A stretch of DNA of 64,000 nucleotides from Bacillus sp. ISL-45 (lineage in GTDB: Bacteria; Bacillota; Bacilli; Bacillales; Cytobacillaceae), in NCBI RefSeq assembly GCF_018613195.1, contig NZ_JAGGQQ010000002.1, positions 30,449 to 94,448 of the forward strand. Reading direction: 5' to 3'. The notes under the pieces were generated by a model that saw only the letters and a list, made by a program, of their open reading frames with translations, had not been told where the DNA came from and did not search any database. Both the position numbers and the translations under genes were made by a program. Shown one piece after another: positions 24,898 to 34,252 of the stretch (positions are counted from its first letter, which is position 1; each line of letters begins with the position of its first letter).

Positions 24898-25788
24898 TTA
24901 TTCATTTATTATCGGTACAAACACTTCCAAATGGCTCTGTAGCACTTTCGCCTTAAATGGCAATGGCTCTCCTTCTTCACCGTCGATATTCACCACATGG
25001 TGTTTGCCGGAAGTTACATTAAGGAAGGAGCTTCGTATATATTCTACTTCTTCACTTTCCTGCAATTCTCCCTTCATAAGGGATGGGATCAGTGCAGCAA
25101 TTTTCGGGACAGACATCTTTTTAATAATGAATGCATGAAACTTTCCATCATTCACGCTGGCTTTAGGGGCAAGGGCCTCAAACCCGCCAACAGAATTCGT
25201 TAGTGCAGCAATCAGCAGGAAAGTTTGGCCTTCCCATTTCCCGCTATCATGTTCAACGCATAATTCGATTGTCTCACCACTTAGGAACGATTTCGCCCCT
25301 TCCATAAAATAAGCAAGTGGACCAAGTCTTGTTTTCAATTCAGGACTCACACTATAAGAGGCTTCTGCAATCGCACCGACTGCTATGACATTGGCGAAGT
25401 AATGTTCATTGATTTTGCCTATATCTACTGGCCGGAGGTTTTGCCCATCCAGAATAGAAATAGCTTCATAGGGGTCCAGCGGAATGTTGAGAGCCCTGGC
25501 AAAATCATTGACCGTACCAAGTGGGATGATGCCGAGAGCAGGCCTGTGGGCTTGTTCAGCCAGTCCATTTATCGCCTCGTTGATTGTCCCGTCCCCGCCC
25601 ATGGCAATGACAGCATCGTATAAAGCAACGCAGGCTTCGGTAGCAAATGCAGCAGCATCGCCTTCTTTTTCGGTTCTTCGAATATCTATATCATTGTACT
25701 GATTTCTTAAGGTTTCCTCTATTTTTTCAGCGTAGTCAGCCGCTTTTTCTTTTCCTGAAGATGGATTCAAAATAATCATGGCTTTCAT
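24898..25788 (-). CDS. Diacylglycerol/lipid kinase (DagK_cat family)
   Basis: 296 residues. The catalytic domain has NPSSGKEKA near the start, the nucleotide motif AMGGDGTINEAINGL (64-78), GIIPLGTVNDFARALNIP, and the C-terminal beta-sandwich with FEALAPKASVNDGKFHAFI and VNIDGEEGEPLP. These are the markers of the YegS/DgkB/YtlR lipid kinase group. It phosphorylates diacylglycerol or a related lipid using ATP in membrane lipid turnover. GGGGAGG lies upstream of the ATG. It is a single gene; whether it is DgkB or the YtlR paralogue cannot be decided from sequence by eye. Confidence 0.88.
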   Translation of the reverse strand: MKAMIILNPSSGKEKAADYAEKIEETLRNQYNDIDIRRTEKEGDAAAFATEACVALYDAVIAMGGDGTINEAINGLAEQAHRPALGIIPLGTVNDFARALNIPLDPYEAISILDGQNLRPVDIGKINEHYFANVIAVGAIAEASYSVSPELKTRLGPLAYFMEGAKSFLSGETIELCVEHDSGKWEGQTFLLIAALTNSVGGFEALAPKASVNDGKFHAFIIKKMSVPKIAALIPSLMKGELQESEEVEYIRSSFLNVTSGKHHVVNIDGEEGEPLPFKAKVLQSHLEVFVPIINE

Positions 25789-26085
25789 CCAGGATTAACC
25801 TCCCCAAAATCTATTCACAGAAATAAGTATTTTATCAACCCTATTATTTACCTTAAAATGAATCACTATAAACCGCTTAGTCCGGGAGTAGGAATGGCAC
25901 GCATTATTACAGAAGTAAAAAATGAAGCAAAACGATGATTTAGTGAGAAAGGCTGTGATTTGGTATAAATAATGCTTTAAATTGAATAAAAAGAGTCATT
26001 TTTGGCGTTCTGTTCTTGTTTACAAGTAGAATATGGGAGGAGTATGATTACAACAGTTTCAGATTTCTATACAAAATTAAATGAG
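25789..26085. other. Intergenic stretch without a supported gene
   Basis: About 300 bp upstream of the riboswitch. A 14-codon frame (ATG at 25893) after a GGGAG is too short to support. It presumably contains the promoter of the ktr transcript. Confidence 0.4.
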
Positions 26086-26309
26086 TTTCATATTTCTAAA
26101 TCGCTGAATCCAATTGGAGCGGGGGAACCAACTTTGTGGATGCAATCCACTTGGGGTGAGGCCTGAATGATAGGCGGGGCTATTCTGAGCCCTAATCCGA
26201 CAGCTAACTCCGTAAGCGTTGCAGATGAGGAAGATGAAGCTTGTGTGACAGGTTTGTTCAAAGTCCACAAGGCTGCTATCTTTTAGCCTCTGTGGGCTTT
26301 TTTGTTTTG
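26086..26309 (+). ncRNA. c-di-AMP riboswitch (ydaO/yuaA leader) with terminator
   Basis: Conserved blocks in order: atcgctgaatcc, ggagcgggggaacca, cttggggtgaggcctgaatg, gggctattctgagccc, ccgacagctaactccgtaagcg. These match the ydaO-yuaA RNA, which binds cyclic di-AMP. A terminator follows (aaagtccaca ... tgtgggctttttt, 26260-26304). In this class ligand binding favours termination, so high c-di-AMP would switch off the potassium transporter genes just downstream. Confidence 0.95.
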
Positions 26310-26416
26310 CTGTATTTTAGATATGCCGGCTATTTGAAAATTCCAGTTTGAACAAAGTCCCTGCAAAGAAATATTAGACGCATGGTTTCCTCATACTAAG
26401 GAAAGAAGGAAGGATC

Positions 26417-27757
26417 ATGAGGAGTAATTTGTTTTTCAGGATGGATCCGCCGAAAGTACTTGTTTTTGGATTTGGAGCCATTATTTTGTTTGGGACAGTG
26501 TTGCTGTCATTGCCATCTTCAACAGTCGATGGCAAAGGACTTCCTCTTTTAGATGCGTTATTTACGGCAACTTCAGCAACCTGTGTAACAGGCCTTGTCG
26601 TCGTGGACACAGGCGATACCTTTACGCGGTTTGGGGAAATGGTCATCCTGTCGATGATCCAGGTCGGCGGACTGGGGTTCATGAGTTTCGCCACTTTGCT
26701 TGCATTTATTTTAGGGAAAAGAATTTCCTTTAAAGAAAGACTGATCATCCAGGAGTCATTGAATAACGCGACGGTAGAAGGGATTGTCAGGCTTGTCAAA
26801 CGAATCTTCCTTTTTACAGCGGCAGTCGAAATCGCTGGCGGAATCATCCTTTCTCTGAGGTTTTCACAGGAGATGGCTGCGGGCAAAGCGATTTATTTCG
26901 GTTTTTTTCATGCCGTATCGAACTTTAATAATGCTGGATTTGATTTGATGGGTGGATTCAGTGGGCTCACTGCATATGCTGAAGACCCGGTCGTCAATCT
27001 TACCATGGTCACTCTTATCAGTTTGGGTGGGATTGGATTCATTGTCATGAATGAGCTTTTTGACTATCGCAGGACTAAAAGGCTTTCCCTGCATTCAAAA
27101 GTCGTTTTGGCATTATCAGCTGTTTTGGTGTTTGGAGGAGCTGTCCTGATTTTTATCCTGGAATTTAACAATCCTTCCACCTTGAAGCCGATGACGATGA
27201 CTGGTAAAATATTCGGAGCGCTTTACCAGGCTGTCACACCGAGGACAGCTGGATCCAATACAATAAATATCCCTGACTTGAAACAGTCGACCTTATTTTT
27301 GATCATCTTCCTGATGTTCATTGGCGCTTCGCCGGGTTCTACGGGCGGAGGAATCAAGACCACCACCTTTGCAGTCCTGATTGGTGCAGTCAGATCACAA
27401 ATTCGCGGCAGGGAGGATATCACATTCTTTGGCAGAAGAATGGACCTAAGCATTGTCTCCAAGTCGTTGACGATTACAATGATTTCACTTTTTTTAATAG
27501 GATTGGTTACAATGGTGTTGACTGTCACTGAACCAGGTAAAGATTTTTTGATGATATTCTTTGAGGCAGTTTCAGCCTTTTCAACAGTAGGGCTTTCAAT
27601 GGGCCTGACCCCTGAGCTGTCACCATACGGAAAAATATTAATAACGATTACGATGTTCGCTGGCCGGGTTGGTCCGCTGACACTGGCTTTTGCAGTTACG
27701 AAAAAAAGAAAAGAGGATCATTATCGATATCCAGCTGGAAAAGTGATGATTGGGTAG
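26417..27757 (+). CDS. ktrB: Ktr-type potassium uptake channel subunit (KtrB/KtrD)
   Basis: 446 residues. Four membrane-pore-membrane repeats with selectivity-filter segments SATCVTGLVV, NFNNAGFDL, VTPRTAGSN and FSTVGLSMG, each with the single conserved glycine of Trk/Ktr/HKT proteins. The third-repeat gating loop GASPGSTGGGIKTTT is also present. It forms the K+/Na+-coupled translocating dimer. It is directly under the c-di-AMP riboswitch and 12 bp before the gating subunit gene. The order channel-then-RCK differs from B. subtilis ktrAB. Confidence 0.93.
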   Translation: MRSNLFFRMDPPKVLVFGFGAIILFGTVLLSLPSSTVDGKGLPLLDALFTATSATCVTGLVVVDTGDTFTRFGEMVILSMIQVGGLGFMSFATLLAFILGKRISFKERLIIQESLNNATVEGIVRLVKRIFLFTAAVEIAGGIILSLRFSQEMAAGKAIYFGFFHAVSNFNNAGFDLMGGFSGLTAYAEDPVVNLTMVTLISLGGIGFIVMNELFDYRRTKRLSLHSKVVLALSAVLVFGGAVLIFILEFNNPSTLKPMTMTGKIFGALYQAVTPRTAGSNTINIPDLKQSTLFLIIFLMFIGASPGSTGGGIKTTTFAVLIGAVRSQIRGREDITFFGRRMDLSIVSKSLTITMISLFLIGLVTMVLTVTEPGKDFLMIFFEAVSAFSTVGLSMGLTPELSPYGKILITITMFAGRVGPLTLAFAVTKKRKEDHYRYPAGKVMIG

Positions 27758-27769
27758 GAGGAAGTTATT

Positions 27770-28426
27770 ATGGCAAAGCAGTTCGCAGTAATTGGTATGG
27801 GACGTTTCGGCTCCAGTGTAGCGACCACTTTTTATCATGAAGGGCACGAAGTTCTTGCGATTGATAAAAGTGAACAGCATATCGAGGACTATAAGGAGTT
27901 TGTTACCCATGCGGTAATCGGTGACTCAACGGATGAGCAAACGTTAAAGGCTGTAGGAATCAGGAACTTTGATACCGTCATCGTGGCGATCGGGGACGAC
28001 ATCCAGGCAAGTATCCTTACTGTACTTATTTTAAAAGAAATGGGTGTTGCCAACGTTGTTGCCAAAGCCCTTAACAAACACCATGCACAAGTACTGTTCA
28101 AGGTTGGCGCCGACAAAGTCATCTTCCCGGAACGGGATATGGGGGAGAGAGTCGCCCACCAGCTGATGGCATCACCCAATGTACTGAACTTTATCGAGCT
28201 ATCGGATGACTATAGTATCGAGGAAATCAAACTTCCGATGAGCATGGCAGGGAAGAACCTGATTGAAATTAATTTGCGTGCCAAATATAATATCACGGTT
28301 ATCGGCGTGAAGACCGCTAACAAGGTCGACATCTCTCCAGATCCAGAGAAAACGCTTAGAGCAGAGGATATCCTGATTGTATTAGGCGAGAATGGCGATT
28401 TGAACAGGTTTACAAAAATTAAATAA
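27770..28426 (+). CDS. ktrA: Ktr gating subunit, RCK/TrkA-N protein (KtrA/KtrC)
   Basis: 218 residues. Rossmann nucleotide-binding RCK_N domain with VIGMGRFGSSVA at the start and the acidic AIDKSE after strand 2, then an RCK_C domain (about 140-218). The ring of these subunits binds ATP/ADP and often c-di-AMP in RCK_C and gates KtrB. Good AGGAGG upstream. So the same second messenger may act on this system at RNA and protein level. Confidence 0.93.
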   Translation: MAKQFAVIGMGRFGSSVATTFYHEGHEVLAIDKSEQHIEDYKEFVTHAVIGDSTDEQTLKAVGIRNFDTVIVAIGDDIQASILTVLILKEMGVANVVAKALNKHHAQVLFKVGADKVIFPERDMGERVAHQLMASPNVLNFIELSDDYSIEEIKLPMSMAGKNLIEINLRAKYNITVIGVKTANKVDISPDPEKTLRAEDILIVLGENGDLNRFTKIK

Positions 28427-28436
28427 TGTAATCGAA

Positions 28437-28470
28437 GCAGGCTGGGTAATCACAGCCTGTTTTTATATTT
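28437..28470 (+). terminator. Terminator of the ktr unit
   Basis: Stem caggctg / cagcctg followed by tttttatatttttt. Confidence 0.8.
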
Positions 28471-28577
28471 TTTAGAAAATTGATAAAAGATAGACTTTAT
28501 TTTTTGGCATAAACAATAATTAGCAATGGTCGATGAATAAGATATAAATTTAACTGAAAAGGGAGCAGGACACCAAG

Positions 28578-29558
28578 ATGAAACGAATCATGTTTGTGCT
28601 TATAATCGTGACACTACTCGCAGGAGGGCTTGCTGGATGCACCACTACCGAGTTGAACGCAAAAGAAAGGGTAAAAATTGGCATTATGTTGTCTGACGTC
28701 GGACTAGGTGACCAATCTTTTAGTGATGCGGCGTTTGCCGGCCTGACAAAGGCACGGGACGAACTTGATATTCTTTTTGATTATCGGGAGTTGCAGGAAG
28801 CAGGAAGCTATGAGAAAGGATTCACGGAGTTGGTGGAAGAGGGAAATGACCTTGTCATCGGTCTTGGCTTCATGGTTCTTGAAGACCTTGAAAAGGTGGC
28901 GAAAAAATATCCTGAACAACAATTTGTTCTTGTCGATTCGGTATCAGAGATGGACAATATCACATCGATTACTTTTAAAGAAGAACAGGGAAGTTTCCTG
29001 GCCGGTGCCGTAGCAGGAATGGTCTCAAAATCAAATATCATTGGATTTGTTGGCGGAGCTGATGTCCCACTGATCCACAAGTTTAAGGTGGGATTTGAGC
29101 AGGGAGTAAAATCTGTGAATCCAGAAGCCGAGGTTAAGGTTGAATACGCAAATGACTTTGGCAATGCAGAGCTTGGAGGGAAGATTGCTTCCGGAATGAT
29201 TGATGAGGGTGCGGATGTCCTCTATGCTGCGGCTGGTTTCACCGGAGTAGGTGTGCTGAAGGAAGCGCAAGCGAGGATAAAATTCGCGATTGGTGTGGAT
29301 AGCGATCAATACTTTTTTGCCGAAAAAGCAATCATTACCTCCATGCTGAAAAATGTGGATATCGCTCTATACGAAGTAGTAAAGGAATTCCAGTCCGAAA
29401 AGAAACTCGAATCCAGGCAAATCGAGCTGGGCATAAATGAGAAAGGAATCGGGCTAGCACCAATTCGTGTGATCAAACTGACACCAGAACAGGACAAGAA
29501 ATTAAAAGACCTGGAAGAACAATTATCAACAAATGAAGTTTCAATCCAGCTAGATTAA
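28578..29558 (+). CDS. BMP/PnrA-family substrate-binding lipoprotein
   Basis: 326 residues. Lipoprotein signal with lipobox GLAGC (Cys21). The mature part is a periplasmic-binding-type fold of the BMP family: [24 protein letters not shown] at the start of the first lobe, [27 protein letters not shown], and GVDSDQYFF in the second lobe. BMP proteins bind purine nucleosides or similar ligands. No ABC transporter genes follow; instead a chemoreceptor gene starts 23 bp downstream, so this protein may present its ligand to the chemoreceptor. Confidence 0.85.
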   Translation: MKRIMFVLIIVTLLAGGLAGCTTTELNAKERVKIGIMLSDVGLGDQSFSDAAFAGLTKARDELDILFDYRELQEAGSYEKGFTELVEEGNDLVIGLGFMVLEDLEKVAKKYPEQQFVLVDSVSEMDNITSITFKEEQGSFLAGAVAGMVSKSNIIGFVGGADVPLIHKFKVGFEQGVKSVNPEAEVKVEYANDFGNAELGGKIASGMIDEGADVLYAAAGFTGVGVLKEAQARIKFAIGVDSDQYFFAEKAIITSMLKNVDIALYEVVKEFQSEKKLESRQIELGINEKGIGLAPIRVIKLTPEQDKKLKDLEEQLSTNEVSIQLD

Positions 29559-29581
29559 CAGCTGCAACTGGGGGAACCAAG

Positions 29582-31237
29582 ATGACAATCAAGAAGAAAT
29601 TACTATTGAACTTATTGCTCGCCATTGGCTTATCGATTGTGATGATTTCTTTCATCATTTACAGGATGCTGATGGTCCAGGCATCTAATCAGGACTATGT
29701 CCAGGTACTGCTGACTGTCCAGAATCTGCAGGCTGAAACATCGGCCGTAAAGCAATCGCTAAGCAATTTTTCCTTCAATCCAACAGAAGGCAACAAGCAG
29801 GATGCTTTGGTGAAAATGGAGAAGACCTCGCAGACTTTTGCTCAGGCAAAAGAAGTGATACAGCAGGAGAACAGCAAAATCGTGCTGGAAAAGGCACTTG
29901 GAAAGTTCAGCACCCTGGAGTCTGAAGCTAAACAAGCTCTTGAGGACAAGGTAAGTGCTGAAGTTAAGCGTCAGTCACTGCGCAGTGAAGGAATCCTGAA
30001 CGATTTGCACCTATTGAATATCCAGGTCAATGAATACTATGATTTTCTGCAGGAGGATTTGAAGAACCAGATCCAATTCATCATCTTGGCGGCTGTCATC
30101 GGCAGCATCTTGCTTGTGATTGTTGCTGGTGGTATTGGAATCAGGCTTACCAGCTCAATCACCAGGCCGCTGAAGCAGATTGCCTTCAATGCCCAGGAAA
30201 TCGCCAGAGGAAACTTGATGATCGAAAAAGTTCCTTACAAACACAGGGATGAGCTTGGAACTTTGAACGAGTCTTTTGAAATGATGGCAGCCCAATTGAC
30301 ATCCCTGCTGCAAAAAGTGAACATGGCAAGCAAGGAAGTGGAAGATTTCGCAGGAGAAATCGAGCAGGAAAATATCGCGCTGACGGAAATCTCCAACCAA
30401 GTGGCTATATCAACGGATGAGCTTTCTGCAGGTGCCCAGACTGTCTCGGAAGATCTTCAGCAATCAGTCGAGCTGATTGATGAAATGGATAAGGAAATCA
30501 TGCTGAACCTCGATTACACCCAGGAATCTTCCTCGTATAGCCAGGAAGCGGTGGAAGCAATCAGCGCAGGCAGAAAAGCGATCGAGGGGCAAAAAGTCTT
30601 AATTACCGAAAACAAAGAAGCCTCTGCTTCAATCCAGGCAGCGACTGATCAGTTTGCAGGCTATGCGGCAAAAATCCAGGATATGGCCCAAACTGTTTCA
30701 GCCATCGCGGATCAGACCAATCTGCTGGCATTGAATGCGGCGATTGAAGCAGCAAGGGCAGGAGAAGCCGGAAAAGGATTTGCAGTCGTTGCCTCAGAGG
30801 TCAGGAAGCTGGCTGAAGAATCCAACAGAGCCACAACACAAATCTTTGATATGGTCAATCTCCTAAAGACTGGACTTGAAGGAATCGGAGAAGCGGTAAA
30901 CAAAGGCGGAGCAATTGCAGAAGAGCAGATGGAATCAATGAGCCTGACAATGTCTGCTTTTGTGAATATTGAATCGAAGGTAAGCGGCATCTCAGAGAAA
31001 GTTACTAAGCTTGTCAAAGGTATGGAAGCTTCGAAGGAATTGGGAGCCAGGGTTCTGCATAATGTTGAATCGATCAGTGCGGTCGTAGAGGAAACAGCCG
31101 CTGGAAGCGAAGAAATCTCCGCATCCACAACGGAACAATTATCTGCATTCGGCAACCTTTCGAAAAAGGTGACAGACCTGAGGAAGCTGACAAATGAATT
31201 GAATGTATCCGTTTCAGTTTTTAAGTTTAATAGATAA
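29582..31237 (+). CDS. Methyl-accepting chemotaxis protein
   Basis: 551 residues. Membrane helix (about 8-28), an extracellular helical domain of about 130 residues without Cache features (probably 4-helix-bundle type), second helix (about 162-185), HAMP (about 187-240), and the cytoplasmic signalling domain with the hairpin tip [34 protein letters not shown] split over two well-known motifs ([19 protein letters not shown] and [15 protein letters not shown]). It signals through CheW/CheA to the flagellum. Gene order suggests that it senses the BMP lipoprotein. Confidence 0.93.
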   Translation: MTIKKKLLLNLLLAIGLSIVMISFIIYRMLMVQASNQDYVQVLLTVQNLQAETSAVKQSLSNFSFNPTEGNKQDALVKMEKTSQTFAQAKEVIQQENSKIVLEKALGKFSTLESEAKQALEDKVSAEVKRQSLRSEGILNDLHLLNIQVNEYYDFLQEDLKNQIQFIILAAVIGSILLVIVAGGIGIRLTSSITRPLKQIAFNAQEIARGNLMIEKVPYKHRDELGTLNESFEMMAAQLTSLLQKVNMASKEVEDFAGEIEQENIALTEISNQVAISTDELSAGAQTVSEDLQQSVELIDEMDKEIMLNLDYTQESSSYSQEAVEAISAGRKAIEGQKVLITENKEASASIQAATDQFAGYAAKIQDMAQTVSAIADQTNLLALNAAIEAARAGEAGKGFAVVASEVRKLAEESNRATTQIFDMVNLLKTGLEGIGEAVNKGGAIAEEQMESMSLTMSAFVNIESKVSGISEKVTKLVKGMEASKELGARVLHNVESISAVVEETAAGSEEISASTTEQLSAFGNLSKKVTDLRKLTNELNVSVSVFKFNR

Positions 31238-31245
31238 TAAGATGA

Positions 31246-31277
31246 GTATCATAGCCTTAGGGCTGTGGTACTTTTTT
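31246..31277 (+). terminator. Terminator of the BMP-chemoreceptor unit
   Basis: Stem gtatcatagcc / ggctgtggtac (G-U pairs), ttag loop, six T. Its T tract forms part of the MITE target duplication. Confidence 0.8.
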
Positions 31278-31283
31278 ATATGA

Positions 31284-31455
31284 GGCTGTTTTCGTAAAGG
31301 TTGTTGTTAAAATCCTAAAGCCGATTTTAACGTAATATAAGGATCGGTAATAAGTTTGCGTGCTCTTTTCTCACAAAAGAGTCTACTTTGCGAGGAAAAA
31401 TAGGTCATTTAATCATATTTGGTAGTCAATAGCAACAAAGTATGAGAAAAGAGCC
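31284..31455 (+). mobile_element. ISL3-like MITE, copy 1, with 8-bp target site duplication
   Basis: 172 bp. Left end ggctgttttcgtaaaggttg, right end caacaaagtatgagaaaagagcc; read inward the ends form an imperfect 23-bp inverted repeat (GGCT-TTTTC core). The octamer TTATATGA stands immediately on both sides (31276-31283 and 31456-31463), a clear target duplication. GGCTCTTTT-type ends and 8-bp duplications are typical for the ISL3 family. An inverted second copy is at 37440-37622. Confidence 0.85.
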
Positions 31456-31463
31456 TTATATGA

Positions 31464-31813
31464 AGAGCTATATGCAGCCGAAACTGCAGAAATGCTGCTT
31501 GGTCCAAATATTCGTGGAGTTTGCCGAATTGATCAAAAATTGGCAGGGATAATTAATAATTCGTCAATACCTTGCGTGGCGGGGAGAATATGAAGCATCT
31601 GAATGGCGAAAATTACGATGAAATAGGCCCACACGGTAAAAAACTTGAATTTGACATGCAGTATTGATTATATGAGTCTATAATTAAAAACAAGATATAA
31701 GTATAGATTGAATAGATTGCTGTTCCTGGAACGGTACACTTTTGAGGCTGGATTTGATTTGATTTCATAAGGATACGATTAGTTGCATCAATAATAGATT
31801 AGAAGGTGAAGTT
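31464..31813. other. Intergenic stretch with decayed coding traces
   Basis: The frame from about 31463 reads EELYAAETAEMLLGPNIRG and runs to a stop near 31589, after which a second frame continues. No intact gene is supported. It may be a gene remnant into which the neighbouring MITE inserted. Confidence 0.35.
31590..31667 (+). pseudogene. Possible gene remnant or 25-residue peptide
   Basis: ATG at 31590 after GGGGAG, 25 codons to TGA at 31665. The peptide contains ENYDEIGPHGKKLEFDMQY, which looks like protein sequence rather than random DNA. The preceding frame ends just before it, so both may be pieces of one decayed gene joined by a frameshift. Family unknown. Confidence 0.3.
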
Positions 31814-32389
31814 TTGAAGCAAAGAGATTTATTCTTAGCATTTTTTCGCGTGGGAATCCTTGGATATGGCGGCGGCCCGTCTTCGATTCCGCTTGTACAT
31901 AAGGAAGTGGTTGAAAAATATAAATGGATGGATTCTGATGAATTCGGTGATGTTCTTGCTTTGGGAAATGCGCTGCCAGGTCCAATTGCCACAAAAATGG
32001 CGGGCTACATTGGCTATCGAGTAGGCGGATACCTTGGTATGATCAATGCCCTTGCAGCAACGATGATTCCAGCAATTATCCTGATGATCCTGCTGCTGAC
32101 CGGTCTGAACTCATACAAAGATGAGCCTTGGGTGAAAGGAATGGCAGAGGCTGTTGTTCCAGTTGTTGCCGTCATGCTTGCTGTCCTGACATGGGATTTT
32201 ATCAAGAAGTCAGGTAAATCAAACCTTGGTTGGGCGTGGACAGCTGTGGCGCTTATTGGCAGCCTGGTTCTTCTTCAATTCTTGAATCTGCATCCCGCTA
32301 TTTTAATTTTTGTCTTGCTGCTCGGTGCCTTGCTGAAAAAAGACCCTGCAACATCTGAAAATAAACAAACAGGAGGGGAGCAGCAGTGA
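31814..32389 (+). CDS. Chromate transporter half, first subunit (ChrA family)
   Basis: 191 residues from a TTG start with AAGGTG upstream. One ChrA domain with five or six helices; signatures are FFRVGILGYGGGPSSIPL at the N-terminus and DVLALGNALPGPIATKMAGYIGY. Bacillus species often carry ChrA as two half-length proteins that act together to export chromate. It overlaps the second half gene by 4 bp (GTGA), so the two are translationally coupled. A charged tail (about 175-191) distinguishes it from its partner. Confidence 0.9.
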   Translation: MKQRDLFLAFFRVGILGYGGGPSSIPLVHKEVVEKYKWMDSDEFGDVLALGNALPGPIATKMAGYIGYRVGGYLGMINALAATMIPAIILMILLLTGLNSYKDEPWVKGMAEAVVPVVAVMLAVLTWDFIKKSGKSNLGWAWTAVALIGSLVLLQFLNLHPAILIFVLLLGALLKKDPATSENKQTGGEQQ

Positions 32390-32916
32390 TTTATTTCCAT
32401 ATATTTTTGGCCTTTTTTATTCCAGGGATTTTAGGATACGGCGGCGGCCCTGCCTCCATTCCATTAATCGAAAATGAAGTCGTTGACCGATATGGTTGGA
32501 TGTCAGTCAATGAATTCAGTGAGGTGCTGGCGATGGGGAACGCCCTGCCTGGCCCGATTGCTACCAAGATGGCTGGGTATATCGGATATGCAGAAGGAGG
32601 AATCCTCGGAGCTATAGTTGGGGTATTTGCCACGGTAGCACCATCCCTAATCCTGATGATCAGCTTGCTCGGTTTGTTAATGAAGTTCAAAGATTCACCC
32701 CGTGTCAAAAGGCTGACAATCGTCGTCCGCCCTGTCATTGCCGTCCTTTTAGGAGTCATGACCTATGATTTCTTTTTCTCTTCCTATGAGGGGGTCGGGC
32801 TGATGCAGACCATTCTGATTGGCGGAATCAGCTTCATCCTGATGGAAAAATTCAAAGTCCACCCTGCCTATGTCATCGCAGGATCCCTTGTTTACGGTGC
32901 CCTTGTTTTATCGTAA
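32386..32916 (+). CDS. Chromate transporter half, second subunit (ChrA family)
   Basis: 176 residues from a GTG start with AGGAGGGG upstream. Same domain as the preceding gene: FFIPGILGYGGGPASIPL and EVLAMGNALPGPIATKMAGYIGY. The two halves are clear paralogues and probably insert in opposite topology to make one transporter. The C-terminal codons form the left arm of the terminator. Confidence 0.9.
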   Translation: MIYFHIFLAFFIPGILGYGGGPASIPLIENEVVDRYGWMSVNEFSEVLAMGNALPGPIATKMAGYIGYAEGGILGAIVGVFATVAPSLILMISLLGLLMKFKDSPRVKRLTIVVRPVIAVLLGVMTYDFFFSSYEGVGLMQTILIGGISFILMEKFKVHPAYVIAGSLVYGALVLS

Positions 32917-32936
32917 ACAAGGGGTTTTCTTTTTCA
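32886..32936 (+). terminator. Terminator of the chromate transporter pair
   Basis: Stem cccttgtttacg / cgtaaacaaggg, left arm inside the coding sequence, followed by gttttctttttc. Confidence 0.8.
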
Positions 32937-33060
32937 AAAAATAATTCCCTTACTCCTGCAGCCATGTAAGCGGTAACATGAGAAAAACCTCAAAAAACTT
33001 TGTTGACAAATAAATCAGATAGACTTAATATTTCAATTATCGAAATTAATTAAATAAGTT

Positions 33061-33215
33061 ACTTATCAAGAGAGACTGAGGGATTAGGCCCTATGACGTC
33101 CGGCAACCTCCTTTTGGGAAAGGTGCCACTTCCTGCAGAATGTTTTCATTCTGAAAGATAAGTCGTATAGATGTTTACGATGCCTCTTTCTTTGAATGAA
33201 AGAGGCTTTTTTATT
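33061..33215 (+). ncRNA. SAM-I riboswitch (S box) with terminator
   Basis: cttatcaagagagactgagg, gattaggccctatgacgtcc, ggcaacc and the closing gataagt match the S-box aptamer (33062-33163). A terminator (gcctctttctttgaatgaaagaggctttttta, described here as an 11-bp stem, 33182-33213) follows. S-adenosylmethionine binding causes termination, so the methionine transporter genes are expressed when methionine is short. Confidence 0.96.
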
Positions 33216-33238
33216 TTTAAAAAACGGGGGTGCAAATC

Positions 33239-34252
33239 ATGATTGAAGTGAAAAACCTGGTCAAGATTTATGAAACAAAAAAAGGGGCGGTTACTGGTGT
33301 TGACCAAGTTTCATTAAAAGTAGAAAAGGGAGAGATTTACGGAATTGTCGGATACAGCGGAGCAGGTAAAAGTTCTTTAATCCGATGCCTGAATCTTCTT
33401 GAAAAACCAACATCCGGAGAGATACATATTGACGGTCTGGAGCTTACTTCTTTGAACAAGAGTGATCTGAGGAAAGCGCGCCTGAAAATCGGGATGATCT
33501 TTCAGCACTTCCATCTTGTCAGCGCAAAGACAGTTAGTGAAAACATAGCCTTTGCACTGAAAGCGGCCGGCATTCCGAAACTGAAAATCAATGAAAGAGT
33601 GACGGAGCTTCTTGATATGGTCGGGCTTACTGATAAAAGAGAAGTCTATCCGGCACAATTGTCAGGCGGACAGAAACAGAGGGTTGGTATCGCCAGGGCG
33701 CTGGCGAACAATCCATCTGTGCTCTTATGTGATGAAGCTACTTCTGCTCTGGATCCAAGCACAACGAAATCAATTCTATCCCTGCTTAAAAAGATTAATA
33801 GTGAATTGGGCATCACGATTGTCCTGATCACCCACGAGATGGAAGTCGTCAAGACCATCTGCGACAGGATGGCTGTCATGCAAGACGGGAAAATCATTGA
33901 AGAAGGAGAGGTGTATGAAGTCTTCGCGAATCCGAAACAAGCACTCACAAAGGACTTCGTCAACTCCATCCTTCAATTCGACCTGCCGGAAAGATTGCTG
34001 GAGGAGCGTCGAGGGAAAATGATCAAAATCTATTTCCAGGGTGAGATTGCCGAACAGGGAGTCATTTCTGATGTGTTCCAGACCTATAAGGTTCGCGGAA
34101 ATATCCTGCATGGAAAGATTGAATATATTCAGGATATTCCATTGGGAGTTTTCATTATGGAGGTTTCGGGCGACCAGCTGGAGATTGACCGGGCGATTGC
34201 CTATATAGCGGCAAGGACTAAAAATCTGGAGGTGATTGATGATGCTGCTTGA
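33239..34252 (+). CDS. metN: Methionine ABC transporter ATPase MetN
   Basis: 337 residues from the ATG at 33239 (a GTG three codons earlier is part of the binding site). ABC ATPase with Walker A GYSGAGKSS (38-46), Q loop IFQHFHLVSAKTV, signature LSGGQKQR, Walker B VLLCDEATSALD and H loop ITHEM, followed by the C-terminal NIL regulatory domain (about 265-337) that binds methionine in MetN proteins. It energises uptake of D- and L-methionine. First gene under the SAM riboswitch. Confidence 0.96.
   Translation: MIEVKNLVKIYETKKGAVTGVDQVSLKVEKGEIYGIVGYSGAGKSSLIRCLNLLEKPTSGEIHIDGLELTSLNKSDLRKARLKIGMIFQHFHLVSAKTVSENIAFALKAAGIPKLKINERVTELLDMVGLTDKREVYPAQLSGGQKQRVGIARALANNPSVLLCDEATSALDPSTTKSILSLLKKINSELGITIVLITHEMEVVKTICDRMAVMQDGKIIEEGEVYEVFANPKQALTKDFVNSILQFDLPERLLEERRGKMIKIYFQGEIAEQGVISDVFQTYKVRGNILHGKIEYIQDIPLGVFIMEVSGDQLEIDRAIAYIAARTKNLEVIDDAA

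Noticed and set aside
25893-25937. 14-codon frame MARIITEVKNEAKR
   Set aside because: Has a possible GGGAG before it but is too short to support without conservation data.
26077-26270. Two minus-strand reading frames opposite the ydaO leader
   Set aside because: They are shadows of the conserved riboswitch RNA.
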